The position numbers were made by a program, and so were the translations under genes. DNA of 64,000 nucleotides from Argopecten irradians (taxonomy: Eukaryota > Mollusca > Bivalvia > Pectinida > Pectinidae), in assembly GCF_041381155.1 (NCBI RefSeq), contig NC_091134.1, forward strand, positions 1,608,001 to 1,672,000, written 5' to 3'. Position 1 is the first letter of the stretch; each line of letters starts with the position of its first letter. Shown piece by piece: positions 44,501-55,289 of this stretch. The notes under the pieces are model-generated. The model saw nothing but the letters and a program-made list of their open reading frames with translations, was not told the origin of the DNA and did no database searches.

Positions 44501-47016
44501 CATCAAAAACTGTTATATGGTGGCATCAGGTTTGTGTTTAAAATCCTCAATTTCACAAAATGATTTCTTCGATTGAAACTAGTTTTGCATTTCTGCTTTA
44601 GCGGGAAAACAATTAAATTGAATATAACAAGGAATGTTTGAGTCTCAGACATACAGTAAGAGAAAAATAAGGTACGGAGAGGTAAAACAATTCCATGAGT
44701 TACCAATGTACTATAGTTAACATTTCATTGATGAATCTAAGGTAAAACTTTGCATTTCGCAAAAAATTATTGCGATCTGCTGTTTATTCTGAAGGACTTC
44801 CCATTCGGAACGAAGACCGACACTCATCAGAGGTAGCGGACGTGGCCTTGGAAATGCTTCAGCTCATCCAGACCAAACGATTCTCTGTATCCGGCAACAG
44901 ATATGTCCAGCTCCTGATCGGGATTAATACGGGTGAGAGTTAGAACAATCTGAGCATGATCTAGGTTAATATAATAGGGAGGAGATTTAAAATAAAATAT
45001 TTTAAAAACAGCAATTAAAAATACATAAACAGAAGGAAAACGCCTGAAATGGAATTAAGGGATGTTTTGTTCTAGTTAATTTTGTTTTTGGAATCAACGA
45101 TGTCGATAGAGGAACCACACTGATTAGTGGGAAAAGAAGAAAATTAAAAGTACTAGCAAATGGCAATTAGTGTTCTTTAAATTCATTTACGATAGATAAA
45201 TTACAAATATGTTAAATAGGAATGGTAGACACATTTACTGGTGTTGCATATCTACATATAAGGTCCAATGATAAAAACAAATAATATGTTTCTTTAGATT
45301 TTAATTTGGATACACATACAATTGTCATACTGTACTGCCTGTAGTTATCACAAACATTGATATACTTGTGCTGCTCCAGGTCTTTGTATAACCTTGTACT
45401 ACCTGTAGTTATCACAAACATTGATATAGTTGTGCTGCTCCAGGTCCTTGTATAACCTTGTACTACCTGTAGTTATCACAAACATTGATATACTTGTGCT
45501 GCTCCAGGTCCTTGTATAACCTTGTACTACCTGTAGTTATCACAAACATTGATATACTTGTGCTGCTCCAGGTCCTTGTATAACCTTGTACTACCTGTAG
45601 TTATCACATACATTGATATACTTGTGCTGCTCCAGGTCCTTGTATAACCTTGTACTACCTGTAGTTATCACAAACATTGATATACTTGTGCTGTTCCAGG
45701 TCCGTGTATAACCGGTATTATAGGAGCAGTCATGCCGAGATATTGTGTTCTTGGAGAGACTGTCAATTTCGCCGCCAAGATGAAGATGGAGAGTGCTCGT
45801 ATGTATCATCAATTATAAGATTTGTACTAATTGATTTTAGTAATATATATAATATCACCCCGTCATTTTAACATTGCCATAATTCATTTACACTTTTATT
45901 TGCTGTAATTAAACGTCGTTGGTAAAGCTATGAAATAATAAAAATTGTACGTCCATCATAAAATCTAACTATTAGGGAAACGTATGTGACATCGTGTTTT
46001 GGATTTTCAATAGCAATGATTCATTATTAAGCTTTTCTTTAAACCAGCGCATAGTCAAAATGCATTATACACGTCAATCCAATGATTTAGCTTACTCATA
46101 GAAATTTGAGGTTAATAACAAGGAAATTAGAGTGCACGGATAGGGAGCACCAAATGTAAAAAATAATGATTTACACACACTCAAATTTGCGAACAACGTT
46201 TTTTTGTTTGTTTTCTAGCAAATAAAATCCTCATCACTTTAGCGACCAACAACGCACTGAAGAAAGCTGGTAATTACATCACAAAGGAGCGGGGACTTAT
46301 AAATGTTAAGGTACACTGTTTATAGACAAAATATCAGTCGATGTTTTTCTTTATTCCTGACGACTTGGGTCGAGTATTTACAAAAGGCATTACTTATGTT
46401 CTTACTCGGAGTATGTGCTACTTCATGTATTACAAAAACTTATTCATGTGTTGATTTTTACCAGAGCAATATCAAATTACGGCGGATTCACTAAAGATCT
46501 TAATATAAGCTCCTTTTAAATGTCTCCATGGATATAACGAGAGCCGATTTCTTCATTTGTAAACTGAATAACTTTGACTAGGTATAAGACAGGATTAACT
46601 TTAATGTTAGGCAGAACTCTTACTTCCCGAAACGATACGGTCATTGTTTGATAATGTGGTATTTACAGTTTGAATTACCTGTATTCCTACATCTGTATTA
46701 TTTGTAGGGGAGAGGCGAGGTTCCGACATTCTGGCTTCGCGGGAAACAGTGTGACACGCAGATGAAAACAGAAACAGCAGCCAATGATGAGGCGGTGGAG
46801 ACTGAATTCGAGATCGAGGTCAACTACCCTTCTCCGAAACACTCTTCATCTGATATGAACCAAGATGAACTGCCACCTCCTCGACCGAATCCTCCATTGT
46901 TCGGTATCAAAAACACCGAAGAGAAAATCACAGCAAAAATTTACCCGAATTCATTATCGACAGACACACATGAAAATCGATCTCCAAAGAATGAAATCGC
47001 TTCAGAGTTTGTTTGA
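38592..47016 (+). CDS. NIT-domain membrane guanylate cyclase, paralogue 2 (whole gene, 12 coding exons)
   Basis: Exons: 38592-38682, 39428-39579, 40613-40918, 41631-41795, 42266-42483, 42997-43197, 43902-44084, 44396-44529, 44795-44932, 45700-45798, 46219-46310, 46708-47016. They total 2088 nt, 695 codons plus TGA, all with GT-AG junctions and compatible phases. The protein has TM1 (~50-70), NIT sensor (~82-311), TM2 (~350-368), signalling helix (~378-408), cyclase domain (~425-607) and a Pro- and acid-rich tail. It is divergent from, and head to head with, paralogue 1. An acceptor at 38572 shows an upstream leader exon. The first AATAAA after the stop is at 47598. Confidence 0.92.
39428..42483 (+). 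CDS. Paralogue 2, TM1 and NIT sensor exons (exons 2-5)
   Basis: Exon 2 gives TM1 (MLCLTVLPILGLWAFSVYTL). Exon 3 has [20 protein letters not shown], the NIT signature, and runs uninterrupted through KLQEYLKFHRQLLSKDTYNL, which shows exactly where paralogue 1 gained or kept its GC-AG intron. Exon 4 encodes [20 protein letters not shown] and [15 protein letters not shown]. Exon 5 encodes [20 protein letters not shown] through EKARYW. The splits at YTQ|VID and GFK|TQA are not found in paralogue 1. Confidence 0.9.
39821..40184 (-). mobile_element. MITE, GATGCTCCACC family, copy 4
   Basis: Ends TTAAAGATACTCGACCGCCG and CAACGGTGGAGCATCTTTAA. The body is the reverse of copies 1 and 3. In intron 2 of paralogue 2. 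Confidence 0.8.
40955..41285 (-). mobile_element. Decayed copy of the 23.1-kb dispersed repeat family
   Basis: Shares AGCCAGGGTCAT, GGGGAACTTTTGGCTTTTTA, TGGTGTGTCTCGGCTCTCGG, TAACTCAAGGCCAAACGTGA and TTTTTACGATCATGCCATGG with the 23133 copy, in the same orientation. It lacks the central block that founded the 58-bp satellite. In intron 3 of paralogue 2. Confidence 0.75.
42997..46310 (+). CDS. Paralogue 2, TM2, linker and divergent cyclase exons (exons 6-11)
   Basis: TM2 is LAVSAAFLFVVLVMCPLVIY. The linker is LRMEKKRTDGLLYQMVP. The catalytic motifs are altered: ILFLDIFGFNR keeps the first metal Asp (D433) but has Leu for the usual Ser; VETIKNCYMV has Asn477 where the second metal Asp should be; YCVLGETVNFAAKM keeps N552 but has Lys556 for the catalytic Arg and Glu for Asp in GDTVN. 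Introns at SIQR|YGL and FNR|ISS split what is one exon in paralogue 1. The frame is fully open and splice sites are intact, so this looks like a functional but catalytically weakened or regulatory subunit, not a pseudogene. Confidence 0.9.
43494..43690. mobile_element. Foldback element, ~197 bp
   Basis: The left end CTGGGCCCAGTTTCATGAAC is matched by the right end GTTCATGAAACTGGGCCCAG as exact reverse complements, and the pairing continues imperfectly through the arms (CATAGGAAAGCATTAC against GTAATGCTTTTCCTATG). In intron 6 of paralogue 2. A partial relative is at 11.3 kb. Confidence 0.85.
45325..45699 (+). repeat. 64-bp intronic minisatellite made of a 3' splice site plus exon 10 start, about 6 copies
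   Basis: Each unit contains TTGTGCTGCTCCAG followed by GTCCTTGTATAACC, then TTGTACTACCTGTAGTTATC and ACAAACATTGATATAC. The true exon 10 begins at 45700 with GTCCGTGTATAACC after GTGCTGTTCCAG, so 13 of its first 14 bases and the acceptor are copied in every unit. The authentic junction is the terminal copy. The array occupies the acceptor end of the intron homologous to the one that carries the 42-bp donor-edge array in paralogue 1. Confidence 0.94.
46708..47016 (+). CDS. Paralogue 2, end of cyclase domain and C-terminal tail (exon 12)
   Basis: Begins GRGEVPTFWLRGK, the closing strand of the cyclase fold, then a polar tail with acidic (VETEFEIEV) and proline-rich (LPPPRPNPPLFG) segments, ending SEFV. 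In paralogue 1 the equivalent is split in two exons with an unrelated tail. Confidence 0.88.
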   Translation, partial: GRGEVPTFWLRGKQCDTQMKTETAANDEAVETEFEIEVNYPSPKHSSSDMNQDELPPPRPNPPLFGIKNTEEKITAKIYPNSLSTDTHENRSPKNEIASEFV

Positions 47017-49150
47017 AATCTTCATATTGTGAAGGTTGATGACAAAGCATAAGTCCATACTCTGACATTGTACCCGTGTAATAATATGACTTCAAGCGTG
47101 TCTGGAGAGTAGGCTGTAAAACAAAGAGTTCCTATATAATCAGGCAATAATGAGCAGAGCATACGTATCATTTTAATGTTCTGATAATATCAAACATTGT
47201 GAATTTTTTTATTCCTTTAAAACTCGTTTATGAATTTTGCGTTCATGCCAGAGTTGAATCGTTGTACATTTTGTGATTTGATGCTAGTTTTTTTGTGTAA
47301 AATGAGAGGATGCTCATTGTGTTAAGTGTGTTTATTAATTCTTTAGGTGTTGCAACTAGTCATGGTATTACATCTGTCTTTCCTAATTCTTATTAATATG
47401 TGCAGGGAAAAGAGTTTTCCTCATTATGGCTCCGGTAAAAAAAAATCCAAAAATATATCCCGAAGTCTTGTTCAGAAATATTCTCTTTGACCATATAATA
47501 AGTTTAATATAAGTTTTAAGGATACAATGTCCTTTTTTGGCCCTATCATGTAATGACAAGTGAATTTCTATTTGATAATCATCGGGTATATAAGTAAAAT
47601 AAAATAAAAAACACGGCACAAATTTACTCTATTCTGCTATATATTATGCTTTTGAAGTGGTCAAAGGGAAGTAATTCTCTTTTATTTAGGGGATCCTATT
47701 CAATCCAGAGAATCTGACTGGTATTTTATTTATATGTATAAATTCATAAATTGCTGATTAATATTTGATGTATTATGAAATGTTGTGACGTAGAATAGAT
47801 ATTCAGTTTATTTCGAAATATGAATGTACAAGTATATCTCAATTAAAACAGTATTGCATCATATTGATTCGCATGTTCCCATTGATTACCTTGTAATTTC
47901 AATAGAGAAATTTATAGATATAAAAATAATCAGTTTATCAAGTTTTATTTCTAATTTTTATTTAGAAACACATGTATATAATATATATCTGGTTTCTTAA
48001 ATGTTTAATTTGTTTTAAATACTTTTAAGTGGTTTCTAAATACGAAGATGAAGTTTTGATTTATCAAATCCTAATGAAATGAATTTGGAGCTGTTTTGAC
48101 GTCGAGCAATATTTGAAGATGTATGAACAAAAATGCATTTTGAAATCGTAAAATATTTATTCCGCGGCTTTACGGTATGTGTGTTATATATTGAAATTCA
48201 AGGTATGAGGTGATATGTTTATAATAATTGTTTCACTAATAATACTCAGGGTCAAAGAAGTAATCCAGATGACACGGGATCCAATCAAACGTAAGTCTGT
48301 TGGATACGAATTACTTCAAATGGTAAATATGGGACAAGGAAGTAATTCCAACCGTATGGACAAAGCAAAATTGTCAAATTTTCGAGGCGATCTGCCCCTT
48401 TATCAAGACATACAAAACGAACAATAGGATACGAACAGTAATGCGGGATAATACTCGGGTATAGTGATTGATCTTTAATTGAATAAAATTACCATGGAGT
48501 TCAGTTGAATGCTGCTAGTCTGAACCCGTCATATTGTACTTCGGGGATGGAGATGGGGTACCGGTAGTGTTGACTTGTGGTGCCATAATAAGGGAAATAC
48601 AATATGAAATGTACCTCGTTATTCATCATAGTTTACTTTGCAGTTATACCAAAAAATCTATATAAAATCATAAGTTGTTTAGTTTCAAGTTTTTGTTCTG
48701 GTTATATAACGGTTAATTTTAAATGAATTTTGAGAACATGAATTTAACGCTTTGTTTTATTTTCAAACTTTAGCTTGGATGGCACGAAACTGTAACAACC
48801 AAGCTGAGGTATATTAAAAGTCTTAAAGAATGAGGTGATATGTCGATATTCTATGTTTGATGAGCGGCAAATACAGACAAGTACTGTACTGTTCTTACGT
48901 TCTTAGAAATAGTTTTATATGTAGTTATTGATACACATTCTTCACTATATTTTCAGTCTGTATGTAGTTATCAATTAATATAATTCTCAACTAATACATT
49001 TGTATAATATATGGATTATTTGTGTTTGGCATAGACGGATTATCGTTATGTCTGATATGTGTAATGTATTATCAACAACATATTTAGTGTAATAAAACTT
49101 GTTTTTCATTATTGAGCGTGTTATTTAAATTTTTTGTTCGTTAAGCGATT
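47017..49150 (+). other. 3' region of paralogue 2 and AT-rich spacer
   Basis: Contains the 3' UTR of paralogue 2; AATAAA occurs at 47598-47603 in a TAAAATAAAATAAAA context and is the best early polyadenylation signal. One candidate exon (48250-48427) is listed separately. Otherwise nothing is recognised. Confidence 0.5.
48250..48427 (+). CDS. Unassigned candidate terminal exon
   Basis: After an AATACTCAG acceptor the frame VKEVIQMTRDPIKRKSVGYE continues to GDLPLYQDIQNEQ and TAG at 48425-48427; AATAAA follows at 48482. Composition and the close poly(A) signal are exon-like. It could be an alternative last exon of paralogue 2, but no donor in the known exons is compelling and no domain is recognised. 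It may be chance. Confidence 0.25.
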
Positions 49151-49374
49151 GGGGCCGCGGTGGCCGAGTGGTTAAAATGTCCCGATATATTACCATATGC
49201 CTTCCACCTCTGGAATGCGGGTTCGAATCCCATGTGGGGCAGTTGCCAGGTACTGACCACTGGTCGGTGATTTTTCTCCGTGTACTCCGGCTTTCATCCG
49301 CCATCAAACCTTGCACGTCCTTTCATGACCCTGGCTGTTAATAGGACGTTAAACTAATAAAACCAAACCAAAGG
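49151..49374 (+). mobile_element. tRNA-derived SINE, full length
   Basis: Starts GGGGCCGCGGTGGCCGAGTG (box A within 49159-49171) and has box B GGTTCGAATCC at 49220-49230. The tRNA-like head is followed by a body (GGTACTGACCACTGGTCGGT) and a tail CTGTTAATAGGACGTTAAAC ending ATAAAACCAAACCAAAGG. A 9-bp target-site duplication TAAGCGATT lies at 49142-49150 and 49375-49383. The complete ends show a fairly young insertion. The tail is shared with the 23.1-kb repeat family. Confidence 0.93.
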
Positions 49375-49383
49375 TAAGCGATT

Positions 49384-51231
49384 TACTGTCTCAAAAATCG
49401 CTAAACCACTAACCTTAAAATATTGAAAAAAATCTAATAGCAAGTGAAATAAAAGTTCAATGACTTAACATTGGAGGTCTTATCTTGTTTGCCCCGGGAA
49501 ATGACTTTCGAGTTTGAAGTATAGCTAAAGATAGGAAGTATCGTTCTCATTTTGAACAGGCTATCAGATTCGCCTCCTACAACCTAGTGTAACCATGTAG
49601 TTGAAGCTTCACCCATTTCATACACTAAACTTACATTTAAACGAATCCTGTGTTATCTGGATGACAGCCTTTGATAATACTACTTTGACGTCGACATATA
49701 CACAGTTTATCCCTTACTATTTTGCTGCTAGTTGCGTATAGAAAACATAACTATCATGGTAGAAAAGGAGAAGGTGATTCTTTCTCATGGAGATTTGGTT
49801 TCGACTGTAAAACAGGAGAGAAGAGGCTTCACCAAACCGTGTACCTCGTGAACTCAAACCTCATTCACTGTTGTACAACGATTACTATCATCGCATTCAC
49901 TAACCTTAGATATTCAAATACATAACGAGATATACGAAGGTTTTGCAATATTTAATGGATCCTGGAATTTTGATGCAACACTACTGTGTCATCTATATAT
50001 TCATAAGAATAAAATGCCTGTTCCAGAACTTCAATGAATATCGAATAAAGTATACAAATATGTCAATGAATAACGAATACCATGCAGTGTATAGCATGTT
50101 AACCAATTGGCATTTGCACTTGTGGACATTGTACTGCTGTATTTTCTATTCCTCAAACTAGCAGCAACACAACATACTCACAAATAACCTAAGCACATGT
50201 TTTTATTTTTGCTCCATATGGTGATTTTGTAACCATGACAACAAAATGGCGTTTGATGTTAAAAGCGTTTGTCAACCATCAGTATCCTTGTATAACAATT
50301 AATGATATATCGAACAAAGTGAGAGCAATGACCGCACATGTTTACTGTAGTAATTAGTTAAAAATGTGATGTGCAAAATTCATCAATATGTTACAGTGAC
50401 TGATAATATTCGAAACAATTTTATCGATTTCATAATCAATTTTATTTCAACCTGATTACTATGGCAAAAATAAAATGAAAATGGAACTCTAAAACAGAAA
50501 AACTGCAACATGTACACATGGAGTATTTAAAATAAACAATGTTAATGGACTTACCATACACCCATAATCGGTATAATATTGTTTTCCTTGACACAATATA
50601 GTACAAAATATAAGTATTCAAAATATATCAATAGTATATTTGAGCGAAAAAAGTGTATATTTAAAATGGTATACTTAGATAATGAGACGGCACGATGATC
50701 AAGGACGGAATGTATAGGACGAAGACCAATCAACACAATAATATACAGGTTGGAGGGTTAATAGGATCAGTTGTTTGTATACAATGTTGATAGTGGTGTA
50801 GTACTCGTACAAAAGCCACTGACCTAGGTTCAGTACATTTTACTGGCAACTGCGCATGCTCTTCGTAGATCGTTAACTCAGATGAAGACTACTGATCCAA
50901 TTTCACACAACTTTTCATTTTCGGTTCAACGGTCAGTTTTATTTTCATAGGACTGGGGCTCGCTTCCATAAAATGCAATATTGACGACGATATAAAATAA
51001 GTATAGTTACACATTCATTATCTCTGATATTTATTGAATATTGATTTTGAATCATTCTCATGAAATAATAGTTTTCATGTATAAACCAACAACTTTAGGA
51101 TAGTGTCAGACATCTATAAACTCAATAACAAAAGGAAGAGGAATATATAACTCTATTTGAAAGCATCATTTTGATGCAATGTTACATTATGAAAGAAACG
51201 GATCGGTGAGCTTAAGGGGCGATGTGGCTTG
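49384..51231. other. AT-rich spacer, no gene seen
   Basis: Small open frames (for example near 49.7-50.2 kb) lack splice context or recognisable motifs. No repeat shared with the rest of the window is seen. Confidence 0.5.
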
Positions 51232-53608
51232 CATGAGGTGGGTGTGGTTTAGTATTAAATGTAGGTGCGGATTGGCTTGAGTATGGGTGTAGCTAGGATG
51301 TGGATGTGGTTTGGCCTGGCTGTAGGTGCGGGTGTGACTTAGATGTGGGTGTGGTTTGGCTGGGTGAATGTTTGCATTGGCTTGGGTGTGGGTGTGACTT
51401 GGGTGTTGGTGTGACTTGGGTGTGGGTGTGACTTGGGTGTTGGTGTGACTTGGGTGTTGGTGTGACTTGGGTGTGGGTGTGACTTGGGTGTTGGTGTGAC
51501 TTGGGTGTGGGTGTGACTTGGGTGTGGGTGTGACTTTGGTGTGGGTGTGACTTGGGTTTGGGTATGGCCTGGGTGTGGGTGTGACTTGGGTGTGGGTATG
51601 ACTTGGGTGTGACTTGGGTGTGGGTGTGACCTGGGTGTGGGTGTGACTTGGGTGTGGGTGTGACTTGGGTGTGGGTGTGACTTGGGTGTGGGTGTGACTT
51701 GGGTGTTGGTGTGACTTGGGTGTGGGTGTGACTTGGGTGTGGGTGTGACTTGGGTGTGGGTGTGACTTGGGTGTGGGTGTGACCTGGGTGTGGGTGTGAC
51801 TTGAGTGTGGGTGTGACTTGGTTGTGGGTGTGACTTGGTTGTGGGTGTGACTTGGGTGTGGGTGTGACTTGGGTGTGGGTGTGACTTGGGTGTGGGTGTG
51901 ACCTGGGTGTGGGTGTGACTTGAGTGTGACTTGGGTGTGGGTGTGACTTGGTTGTGGGTGTGACTTGGGTGTGGGTGTGACTTGGGTGTGGGTGTGACTT
52001 GGGTGTGGGTGTGACTTGGGTGTGGGTGTGACTTGGGTGTGACTTGGGTGTGGGTGTGACTTGGGTTTGGGTATGGCCTGGGTGTGGGTGTGACTTGGGT
52101 GTGGGTGTGACTTGGGTGTGGGTGTGACTTGGGTGTGGTTGGGACTTGGGTGTTGGTGTGACTTGGGTGTGGGTGTGACTTAGGTGTTGGTGTGACTTGG
52201 TGTGGGTGTGACTTGGGTGTGGGTGTAACTTAGGTGTGGGTGTGACTTGGGTGTGGGTGTGACTTGGGTGTGGGTGTGACTTGAGTGTGGGTGTGACTTG
52301 GGTGTGGGTGTGACTTGGGTGTGGGTGTGACTTGGTATGGGTGTGGCATGGGTGTGTGTGTGTGACTTGGGTGTGGGTGTGACCTGGGTGTGGGTGTGAC
52401 TTGGGTGTGGGTGTGACCTGGGTGTGGGTGTGGCTTGGGTGTTGGTGTGACTTGGGTGTGACTTGGTGTGGGTGAGACCTGGGTGTTGGTGTGACTTGGG
52501 TGTGGGTGTGGCCTGGGTGTGGGTGTGACTTGGGTGTGGGTGTGGCTTGGGTGTTGGTGCGACTTGGGTGTGACTTGGGTGTGGGTGTGACCTGTGTGTG
52601 GGTGTGACTTGGGTATGGGTGTGACCTGGGTGTGGGTGTGACTTGGGTGTGGGTGTGGCTTGGGTGTGGGTGTGGCTTTGGTGTGGGTGTGACTTGGTTG
52701 TGGGTGTGACTTGGGTGTGGATGTGACTTGGGTGTGGGTGTGACTTGGGTGTGGGTGTGACCTGGGTGTGGGTGTGACTTGGGTGTGGGTGTGACTTGGT
52801 TGTGGGTGTGACTTGGGTGTGGGTGTGACTTGGGTGTGGGTGTGACTTGGGTGTGGGTGTGACTTGGGTGTGGGTGTGACTTGGGTGTGGGTGTGACTTG
52901 GGTGTGACTTGGGTGTGTGACTTGGGTTTGGGTATGGCCTGGGTGTGGGTGTGACTTGGGTGTGTGGGTGTGACTTGGGTGTGGGTGTGACTTGGGTGTG
53001 GGTGTGACTTGGGTGTGGTTGGGACTTTGGTGTTGGTGTGACTTGGGTGTGGGTGTGACTTAGGTGTTGTTGTGACTTGGTGTGGGTGTGACTTGGGTGT
53101 GGGTGTGACTTAGGTGTGGGTGTGACTTGGTTGTGGGTGTGACTTGAGTGTGGGTGTGACTTGGGTGTGGGTGTGACTTGGGTGTGGGTGTGACTTGGGT
53201 GTGGGTGTGACTTGGTATGGGTGTGGCATGGGTGTGTGTGTGACTTGGGTGTGGGTGTGACCTGGGTGTGGGTGTGACTTGGGTGTGGGTGTGACCTGGG
53301 TGTGGGTGTGGCTTGGGTGTTGGTGTGACTTGGGTGTGACTTGGTGTGGGTGAGATCTGGGTGTTGGTGTGACTTGGGTGTGGGTGTGGCCTGGGTGTGG
53401 GTGTGACTTGGGTGTGGGTGTGGCTTGGGTGTTGGTGCGACTTGGGTGTGACTTGGGTGTGGGTGTGACCTGTGTGTGGGTGTGACTTGGGTATGGGTGT
53501 GACCTGGGTGTGGGTGTGACTTGGGTGTGGGTGTGGCTTGGGTGTGGGTGTGGCTTTGGTGTGGGTGTGGCTTTGGTGTGGGTGTGGCTTGGGTGTGGAT
53601 GTGACTTG
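51232..53608. repeat. 17-bp GT-rich minisatellite, about 130 copies
   Basis: The unit is TGACTTGGGTGTGGGTG with frequent TTGGTG, ACCTGG, GGCTTGG and shortened variants. Blocks recur about 860-880 bp apart: TATGGGTGTGGCATGGG near 52.33 and 53.22 kb, and GTTTGGGTATGGCCTGGG near 52.06 and 52.92 kb. The plus strand is almost devoid of C outside GAC and GGC, so strand asymmetry is strong and GGG runs are dense. Frames of up to 488 codons of His/Pro/Thr/Ser on the minus strand are by-products. Confidence 0.95.
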
Positions 53609-55289
53609 CACATTGTTCAATACAGTTTCTCCTTCTCAGTTTTATCACCCTTGAACGGGACATTTGACACGAATATATGTATTTCCGTCTACACAATTGA
53701 TCTGAAGTCGCAATTTTATTCAGCTACTTTGTATTTTTGATGTAGCTACCATTAGTAGAATGTTAAAACCGACGAATTACTTTATACTAATGGTCAAGTT
53801 TAATAAAACAGTGACGATTTCATTGGTAGCAGGTTATTATGTGGATAATTCATGTTGATCTGGAGAAAACTGATTCTTGGTAGGAACTAAAACTTCAAAA
53901 AAAAACATTCTTTATCATCTTATTTTTAACATTTTACAACTTAAATCCGCATTTATATATAAATGCAGTCTTGTCGCTATAATTGATTTTTGCGATTTTT
54001 TGTGTACCATTTCAACATGTCACCATATATTCGTGAATAATATTCCTACTTTTAATCCAGGCTTGCTTATAATATTAGTAGAACATCAACGTTTTCGTAG
54101 AACAAAATCAATGAAACTTTAAATTTACAATGGGCTCTCCTTGTAGACTGATAACAAGAGTGCAAACAAGGGTCTTTTTTACAGTAATTACAATAAAAGT
54201 GATATTACGTCAGCAATGGTTGCTATGGAACCCTGTAATATAAATAAATAAATGTTCACACAAGAGCGTATAAATTAATAATACTATACAATGTTTCAAA
54301 GTCTGAATCACATACTCAACCATGGAACAATGCAGCAATTATTTCGAATTTGGATATTGAAACTGGATGAATGACATATCCAAGAGAAAAGCTTTCAGTG
54401 GATCGTTTCATTCAGACACGATGACAGACTTGCATTATAGCTTTAAAAATAAGATTGAAGCGTGTACTTCAAGGACTGGCAGATAAGCAATAGGTATGGC
54501 AGGCTCTCTTAAGCATCATGACTACTAGACCATATTTGCATGCGCATCGAAACAGTAATTACACCACTCCAATTGATTTCTAGTCATTTTTCACAATAAA
54601 TTCAAACAATGTCCATATAATTTGTAAATGTATTGATAAAGTGATGCTTAACAATAACAATCAAACATATTTACGCAACTATATAATAAGTTATTCAATA
54701 TTTATAACTAGTCTTTATATTATGGGACTATACCACAGTAATAGGTTTATGTTGAGTACACTCCGATTGTGTGTGTTATATATGATATTTAGGTTAATCC
54801 TTAAATGTATAGTATCACCCAGGCGGTTAGGGGGATTTTCATTTGTCATTTTCAATAGTTACCGTGGTATTTCTGCATCAATGCAAACAATCTTTATGAC
54901 GAAAATGTCGGATGCTTAAATCGAGGACCAATAGATCAGGGTATTTAATTCCGTCCATCTCCGGAATCACATTGATGCGTATTATCTTAAAACTTTATTT
55001 AACAATATTTCAAACCTAGCATGTATGCTCCGCAATAATATTTTAGAATTTAAAAAGATCTTTCTTCTATTCACATTTTCTGTCCATATTCACTTAATTG
55101 ATAATATTCTCAGTAACCCTAGACCAGTTTCATCACTAAAAATAAAGAGAGGAAGTCCCTTGTCAGACCGTGATTTGATTCCGCGATCTCCGAACACTAG
55201 CCCGATGGACTACAAATTGAGCCATATGCAAATGGTCACCGATATGATTGACCTAGTACATAGCAATTACATAAGTTACATCAGTAATG
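53609..55289. other. AT-rich spacer, no gene seen
   Basis: No exon or shared repeat recognised. Probably the 3' flank of the minus-strand gene whose last exon is at 55290-55646. Confidence 0.5.

Noticed and set aside
38592-47016. Paralogue 2 as a pseudogene
   Set aside because: All 12 exons are open, phases agree and splice sites are intact; only catalytic residues differ.
49151-49230. A functional tRNA gene
   Set aside because: Box A and box B are present, but the cloverleaf is not complete and a SINE body, tail and target-site duplication follow.
52230-53696. 488-codon His/Pro/Thr-rich frame on the minus strand
   Set aside because: Translation of the 17-bp minisatellite; period and indels match the DNA array, not protein constraint.
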